Assembly: GCA_019137255.1 (NCBI GenBank)
Contig: WPDH01000128.1
Coordinates: 161,844-225,843 of the forward strand
DNA length: 64,000 nucleotides
From: Corinectria fuckeliana
Lineage: Eukaryota; Ascomycota; Sordariomycetes; Hypocreales; Nectriaceae
Direction of reading: 5' to 3'
Below, piece after piece: positions 57,134 to 64,000 of the stretch. Within the stretch, counting starts at the first letter, position 1. Every line of letters starts with the position of its first letter. The position numbers and the translations under genes were made by a program. Under the pieces are notes generated by a model, which saw only the letters and a list, made by a program, of their open reading frames with translations, had not been told where the DNA came from and made no database searches.

Positions 57134-59356
57134 CTCGGATCGAACCCCCGAGGACGGCAGCGTACTTTGGATGAGGCCATTGCCGGCAAGTTGGAATACG
57201 CTCGAGATTCAACACGACGGGAGTCGGTCAACCACGGGCTAGATGTGAAGATTGGTTCTGTTGCTTGTTCTTTGCCAGTGGTTTGTGGGCGGATGGCGAT
57301 GGGGGAACGTGTAGAAAGTGGTGAGAGGCAAGATCTCACGAGCAGTGTAGCAGAGCGGACGAGAAATAATATTTTGGGAGGAGCACAGAGCCAGGGCGTG
57401 TGTGTGTGGCACTGCGGGGGCGAGTGTAGCAGCTCCGCGTCTAGAGTATCATGGCTAGGTGAATTGACGCCTTTGCGATTATCCGGACGTGAGGAGGAGT
57501 GGCTGTGAGTGCTGTGAGTGAGCGAGGGCGAGTAACTGGGCGGGCTCTACCGTATCTCGCCTGGCTCGTTCGCTATGGACCGAGCGAGGGGGACTTGAGG
57601 GAGCCAAGGCCTTAGACCGGTTCCAACGCCTTCCACCAGGCGCTATGCGTCTGGTGCTGTGCTTGGGGGTGTGCGCCTTCGGGCGTGGCCATTCGATAGG
57701 TAGAGATAGGTGGGGAGAGTGACTCTGGGTTTATTGGCCCGCTGACCCCCGGTCGATCATCAGAACGATTGAGGTGCAGCGAGAGCAATGGCGTCTGAAG
57801 GGGGGCGTGTGTCTTGTCTTGTGTCCCTCTGGAAGAGGCCAGATGGAGAGTCGAATGGGGTTTAGCGATACTTCTCCTCTGGCTGGCATGAAGGGCCACG
57901 TCCGCGCCACTGTGGACAAAGGCACTGTGCCGAGGTACTCCGTCAGGTACTCCTCGCTCCGTCGGGAACTCCTCTCTCCGTTAGGTACTCCGTTCGGTAC
58001 CTTGCTCCTCACGCTCACCTTTGACCCCCGTCCGTTTCCCACCTCGCTCCAATGGCTCCTTCGCATGCTGCAGCACCTCGTGCTCTGTCCCCGTCCTGGC
58101 AGGTAACGTCGGTAGGTGCGAGGTACGAGCAGTCGGATAGAAAGAGACGGAGGAGGGTCTTCTGGACGCGTGGGTTGGAGGAGTGAATGTTGACAGGTCC
58201 AAGTCCTCCGTGGTGCCTTCTCGGCAGGGCAGTCGTTCGTTGTCGGTTGACCGTTGACCGCTGGGAGTTGTTCGTGCCTTCATACTGGGCTGACCGTCAC
58301 CCGACTCTGGCAGGACCTCCTTTCGTCGTCGTATCGTCGTATGCTGCCGTTGCTTCTTCCTCCGTCCCGAGCCTGGTCCCGTGGGCAGACACCACAAGAC
58401 CCGACCGGGCACCGCGCGCGGGGCGAAACAAAAAAAAAAAGGTCGGTCTCATCGAGATGGAGTTGGACCGACCCCGGGTCTGCCGAAGTTGTGCCTCCCT
58501 CTCCGTAAATCTTCTCGCCTCTCACACTGGGCGGAGAGGGCTGCATTGACGCACCACGCTTAGAGCGGGCGGAGGGGGTGGTTGCCCGATGAAACCTGGA
58601 CCGGGCAATAAATAGAAAGGGGGCGCGAGGGCTAGAGTAGCCTTGTCCTGCAGTGAATGAACCATTGTGGCTAACGTGTCAGTGAACAGCGAAATCCTCC
58701 GGCACCTCGCTGGCATACGTAGTAAGCAAAGATCGAGATTGTTTGCCATGTACGTAGTAAGTAGCCGTCATTGTTACATAGGACTTCCCATATCGCTGAG
58801 AGGCACGCCCTGCTTGCTGGGTTCTGTGGACTGGTCGTTTCTCCTTGCCTAGATCTGGTGAACTAGATAGATAACTGTTTCTTGGTCTGGGGTGGGCGCG
58901 TGTCGCAGTCATCCTGTGACCGGGAATCATAACCCAAGACACACGCGCCGTGGCTGTTTGTCGCTTCTCATCCGTACTGTACTGTAAGTAGCTCCGTAGC
59001 AGTACATTAGTCGGCTAGTAGCCATCCCGCCCGTGACCCCAATGCTCGGTCAGCGGAGGGTTGGTATACATTAGTAGTCAGCTCACCAGAAGCCAGATGC
59101 GCTAGTAGTCAAAGCTGGGCAAGAGGCGGGCAACTGTTGACTGTTTTCGCCTAAGATAGGCGAGGAAGAGGGTCTGCATGCTCAGTACTCAGCAGCACTA
59201 TTCAAAGCAGGCAGGCAAGTCTGAACTGGTGAGGCCAAAAAGAGCCCGAGTCCGGGTGGAGAATGGCAGGTCTTCGCACAGTTGGCGAAGCCCAGGTCGA
59301 AACGCGTTCCCAGCTGGATGGAGCCTGAACGGAGTTTCTGAGGAACGCGAGCGAGC

Positions 59357-59358
59357 NN
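59357..59358. other. assembly gap (NN)
   Basis: Two Ns. GAG occurs on both sides, too short to judge. Confidence 0.95.
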
Positions 59359-62103
59359 GAGGTGCCGCGGGCTAAATTAAGGATTGTTCTGAGAGTTTGA
59401 AGCAAGGAGTCAAACACCAACATGTGGTTTTGGCGCAGGTACAGCTGCCAGCCAGCTGCCGGCCGCCAGTGAGCTTTCAGCGGGCAGCCAGCAGGCAGCT
59501 GTCTGTCCCTAGGCAGTATGGATCGTCTCCCTCTGCCCATCCCCGCTACTAGAATGGAGGCCTTCCATTAAAGACAACGCCCCATGTGCTCCATTCATTG
59601 ACCGCGTCTACACTAGCTTGGAGGAGTTCGTCGTGGCTCGCTGGCCTTGCCCTACCCTTCCTAACCCTGCCCTGCCCTGCTCCCTTGTAAGCTAAAAGTG
59701 TTAGGCCAACGCTCTGATCTGATCTCACTGGCAGTCCCTCTTTGCGATCAGGGAAGCTTTCCTACCCTTGCTGCCTTTGTTTGGACCTACTAATTGTCCG
59801 ACGACTTTCAATTCTGACCTGGTTCGATTCTAACCTCGAGCCGGGCTAAGCAAAATTCCCAATGGCCGCGTTGTGCTGCGCCTTGCCTTTGTTGGATCAG
59901 GGCGCACGAGAGGCTTTCACCAGTTCAGGCATGGCAGCGCTGCTTGTGGTTTTTGAACCGTACCTAACCTATGCCGGCTACAAGCATGTAACCTGGCAGG
60001 CGAAATAAGGACTGGTCTGTTTTCATGCTGCTCAACCAGGCCACTGTTTTTCCTTGCAATTCTTCCCAGGCCCGACATGCCAAGAGCCACGTTTCTCATG
60101 TTTGAATGCCATGTTCCATGTTTCCAAAGATGTTATTGCGAGCTAGCACCCTCACGGCCACGGGTCCCGTCCCAGGAGGCTGCCCTGCCCAGCATTCCAA
60201 GGCCCTTTTCCACTGAAGGTCTCCATGGGTGTGCTATTAGCAAACCTAGCTCCCCCAAAGGGGACATTGGATCCCTCCCCAAAGGGCTTAGTTTCATACC
60301 CCCGGCCCTGGCGGATGGGACGCACGGCGAGGGGGTTGTCGTAGGCCCCATCCGCCCAGTGCGGTAGAAAAGCGAAGTCGTCCACGATCAAGCAACGATT
60401 CACACACACCAACAAATACGCTGAAGCAGCCCGTACGTTCCGCAGGGCGAGTCGTCAGCTGGGACGTGCCACCGCTGCCAGACACAGTCTCGACGAACAA
60501 ATTTAGCTGCTACCGCAATTTTATCCTTGAAGCACGCCTGAACGGCGGGCGCCTGGACAGATTATCAGGGGAGTTTGCAAAGGGGCAAAATGAGATGGGG
60601 CCCAGGAAAGGGAGGAGAGTATTCGGTTGTCCGTTCGTCCTCTAGATCGATACAATGCACTCAAGACCAGTCGCACTTTTTACAATCGCTATTCATCTTG
60701 TTTACGTCCAAAAAAAAAACCCGAGATTTGTCAAGCTGCATCCCACTGTGCCTCTCCCTCCTTGCTCTCACGTACGGCCGCTCAACCCAGGTACTAGTTA
60801 CGCAGACAAGATAGTACCTGAAGCGAAAGCACATCACACTGTGCTAACTTATGCCCTGCATCGCACCGTCATGACTGCTGCTTGCACCGCAATTGCGACA
60901 TATACCAGCGCTTGCCTTCGCAGACAAGAATACATCTAGAGTTCAAACAGGCCGAGGAGGTCCTTCGTACGGAGGTTGGCAGAACACAGCAGCTTAGGTA
61001 CTGAGATACACCGATAGAGCGACGCACAAAATACAACCTAAAATTCTGAGGGCGAGCATCTATGCCGCCTTGGGCAAAGCTCATCAGGCTTGCTCCCATG
61101 ATCTACTGTTGGGGTGTGCCTAGACCTCATGATCACATGGATGCGTCGATATCAGATTACAACTGCGAGAACCTCGCGAGTCGGCCGGTAGATGCTCCGC
61201 ATCTCGATTGCCCTCCCGGCTGATTAGTTAGTGCGTGAGGGGAAAGGACGGTTGAACCACTGAAATGGCCGGGGAAGATAATGGCGGATACATCGGGAAA
61301 GCACCCAGTATCGACTTTCACGAATGTTGGCCAATTTGTCGTGTTAGCCCCGACTCCTGTGTCATGGTCGCACAACGAACACTCCCTATTACTTATTTGA
61401 CAGAATGGCGATCCCTTTCGGCACCAACCGCCTAGAGACACACCAAAGAGGGAGGCTGGATTTAAGCATCGGGAGGTTCATCTGTCGTTCCTGACTATCT
61501 ATCTTGGGGATTGCCATGTTCAGAAAGGACTTGGCGATCTGGTTGTCGGAACCACATTAACACCGCAACTCCCTCGAGTCCAGATCCTAGGCCGCCGGAA
61601 CAAAACAGCCAATGACTTGTTCTGCAGCCGGCTGCTTGTCAACAATGACTCCAAGGCTAGTTGGAGGATTCAAACGGACCTGGAAAAGTGGCAGAGCATT
61701 TGGACGGTCGACAAAGAATTGTCGTCACTGTGCGTCACGACCTCGAGAGGGAAAAAAAGCAAGCTCAGGAACAGCGTCGACGTCATTGACTATTACAGCT
61801 AGCCCTAGCTAACCCGCGTTCCTGGGCCACACAAACGATGCCGGCCCTTTTTCGTATTCGTCCCATCTCACAGTCGGTGTGTACCAGCCTACGCACACCC
61901 GACGATACAGCGTCGAAACTTGCTGGCCATGGACGCTTGAGACTGGGGCACCTAAGCATAATAACAAATGGCATCAAAGCCGGTGCTGTTGGGTCTCTCG
62001 ACATGAATCCACAACGGCGGCTTTGCGGTGTTGTAAGCTTACTCCAAGTGGCCAATCGGCGTCAGGCCCCTCCTCTCCACACTCTCACAATATTGATACG
62101 TAG

Positions 62104-62105
62104 NN
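62104..62105. other. assembly gap (NN)
   Basis: Two Ns in non-coding DNA. No visible flank duplication. Confidence 0.95.
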
Positions 62106-64000
62106 AACCTTACACAAGAGTCATAAGAGCCAGTTCAACTAATTAGACAGTCAGATGCCATTTCTAAAATTCCACCAGACTCGTTAGATGCCCAGGAGCT
62201 GATGACGGGCTGGCAATTGGTTTGGCTGCTCTCTTGCTCCCTCTGTCTCTTCCGCGTGCCTCGATTTCTCGCATCGTGGACGCATGCAGTGGCCTCACGG
62301 CTGGCGATCCGGGGTACGCCTCCTCCCCGCTCGCAGGCCACCCGGCTGCACTCTGTCGGCTGAATGACAGCTGGGGCCGGGTGGATGTGGTGGCTAGCCT
62401 TAGCAGAAACATGGTGCCAGCCTCTCACGACGCCCTCTGGAGGAGGGGGCCGAAGCCCTCCCCAAGGACATTAAGCCTTAGGGCCCATCATGGGGCAGTC
62501 GTGGGACTCGGGGTAGACTCTGGCGTATCCCGAGTGACTCCGCCGTCGCGACGGATACGTAGAGGCAATGATGGGATAAGGCCGACAACGGCACAACTTT
62601 TTGGTGCTTCTCTGTTTCCGTTTCCGTTTTCTTTTTCTTTTTTCCTTTTTCCTTTTTGTCGTCAGTCCTTCGACTGGTCCTCCCGACAGCGCGCCGGCGG
62701 CCCGTTGCCGTTGGAAGCCAAGTTGGGGAAAGCTGGCCACAATAGGTGGCGATGACACGACACAGCCAACCTCGGAGACTCGGGCTGGCTGACCGGCTGA
62801 TTGACTGAATGACTGGCCGACTGGCTGGCTGAGGTTCATGGCGTATGCGCCAGCCGCTTTCTGACGCCGCCTCCCCGCTTTGCTGAATAGCCTCCATGTA
62901 CGAATATGCAAGTGTATGAGCGTATGAAGAATAAGTACGAAGAGTCACCATTGCGGGCACGTGTGGCACCGGAGGCGGGACTTGCACCCCACAGGCAACA
63001 GGGGCGTGTTGCTGCACAGTCCTACATACGTTAGGAGATTGTGGACTTAAGTTGCTCGGAGGTACCTTGATGCCTCTGCTTCGATCTTGGAACCCAGACT
63101 GCAGCGTGCTCAGTCAGCAGCAAAGCAGCCAGCATAAAACAAGTTTCCCTTCTGGAGCTCTGAGGCGCAGCCATCGAAACGAGACGAGACCATACCCGCC
63201 ACTTAAGCGTCTGTTGAACCAGCCCTTCAGGTTTGGGCTGGATGCGTACCTGCGTCAGTACCAAACCACGGCTGCGTCCACGTGGAACCACGGTGTTGTT
63301 TATCAGAAATCCCGGCCTCCTCTCCGCGTCAATACTGTGTGGTGTGTCTCGGGCGGAGACTGCCCAACCATCCCGACGAGCTTCTAGACATTACTCCCGG
63401 CGTCCTGGGTTCAGACAGATGTCAACTCCCGAGATCAGCGACGCCTTGTGGCTTGGTGCGGAATGTGAGGATGGGAAGAGAAGGGGGGGACCCTGCCGCA
63501 GCGCCCGGAGGATACCCGTACGCCATCGTTGACCCTCCTGGAGGCAGCGGGAAGGCCTTATCTTTGCCAGACGATCCCTGACCTGGCCTGGGTATGGGTA
63601 AACCGCCAATATCAACTAATAAGTGCCGGCTTGCTGTTCGTTATCGGACATTCCTCTTGGCCCGCCGGGCTAGATGCATGTCTTGGACATGAATAATGAG
63701 AATGTACCGGTCTCAGCCACTCAAGGACCCGGACCGATTTGGTTTCCACTAGTAGTCTACACTTGATGAATTGAGGGATGTACCGGTATTCGTAATGAGA
63801 CCTACCATGTGTCGTATAGACACGGTCCACCGGAGGCGGCACGCCATGTATCATCACCTCACAAACTTGGTCCCTCGGCCCAGCCAAGGCCTGGTCCTTA
63901 TTCTCTCAACAAAGCGGCAGGCCAAAGACTTTCCCGAGGAGCCCTGGCTTGCATAAAATCAGGCAGGCGGCCGGCTGCTTTAAACCCCGTCGATCTACCC

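Larger units (their letters stand above)
57009..64000. other. gene-free right end
   Basis: 7 kb with no supportable gene. The first part is the C2H2 promoter region and carries a 15-bp repeat (57096-57133) and GGTACTCCGT repeats (about 57930-58005). Later there is an A tract near 58430, a T/C-rich run near 62620-62660 and CTGGCTGAC-type repeats near 62790-62830. NN gaps are at 59357 and 62104. A 134-codon open frame without ATG (61401-61802, +) is the only stretch with some protein character. Confidence 0.45.

Noticed and set aside
57125..57150. tRNA T-arm-like word GGTTCGATCC on the minus strand
   Set aside because: The flanking bases do not pair as a T stem with the right loop, and no D or anticodon arm is found upstream. 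A similar word near 18880 was rejected for the same reason.

Overview
This window is nuclear DNA of a filamentous ascomycete, most likely Sordariomycetes and probably Hypocreales; the species cannot be fixed from sequence alone. The grounds are genes with short (about 55-140 nt) introns, often with GTAAGT/GTACGT donors and CTAAC/CTGAC branch sites, eukaryotic housekeeping proteins of fungal type (Sec12, Cwc22, Dpm2, F1-ATPase delta), long low-complexity fungal transcription factors, and intergenic DNA full of short TAC/GTA-rich words.

Layout. Bases 1-7638 hold no gene I can support. At 7639-9491 (-) lies sec12, followed by a decayed aldehyde dehydrogenase relic (10025-10562). A bZIP transcription factor occupies 13789-16022 (-). 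Bases 16-25.6 kb are gene-poor apart from one doubtful secreted cysteine protein (20367-21114, +). An SMP-30/gluconolactonase-type gene is at 25619-26631 (+). From 29 to 57 kb the window is a compact gene block, almost all on the minus strand: a zinc-ribbon protein with an in-frame TAG (29037-32042), atp16 (32412-33189), a CCCH zinc-finger protein (33921-34751), an IFI6/ISG12-like small membrane protein (35308-35986), cwc22 (36701-39298), dpm2 on the plus strand (39764-40250), a BCAS3/WD40-like protein (40744-44209), an ING-PHD chromatin protein (46996-49653), a bactofilin-like beta-helix protein (50813-51484), a multi-pass membrane protein (53265-54422) and a C2H2 zinc-finger protein (55529-57008). 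Bases 57-64 kb again look gene-free.

Functionally this is a mixed housekeeping block, not a biosynthetic cluster or defence island. It combines ER export (Sec12), ER glycosylation (Dpm2), mitochondrial ATP synthesis (Atp16), splicing (Cwc22), chromatin (ING-PHD) and transcription factors. The least expected genes are the bactofilin-like protein, rebuilt from four exons with matching phases, and the IFI6/ISG12-like protein. I found no tRNA, rRNA, CRISPR array or intact transposon. Eight NN gaps are present; several are flanked by duplicated sequence or poly-C, which points to unmerged contig ends.

Exon boundaries were worked out by hand from splice-site consensus, reading phase and remembered family similarity. 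No alignment or database search was run.
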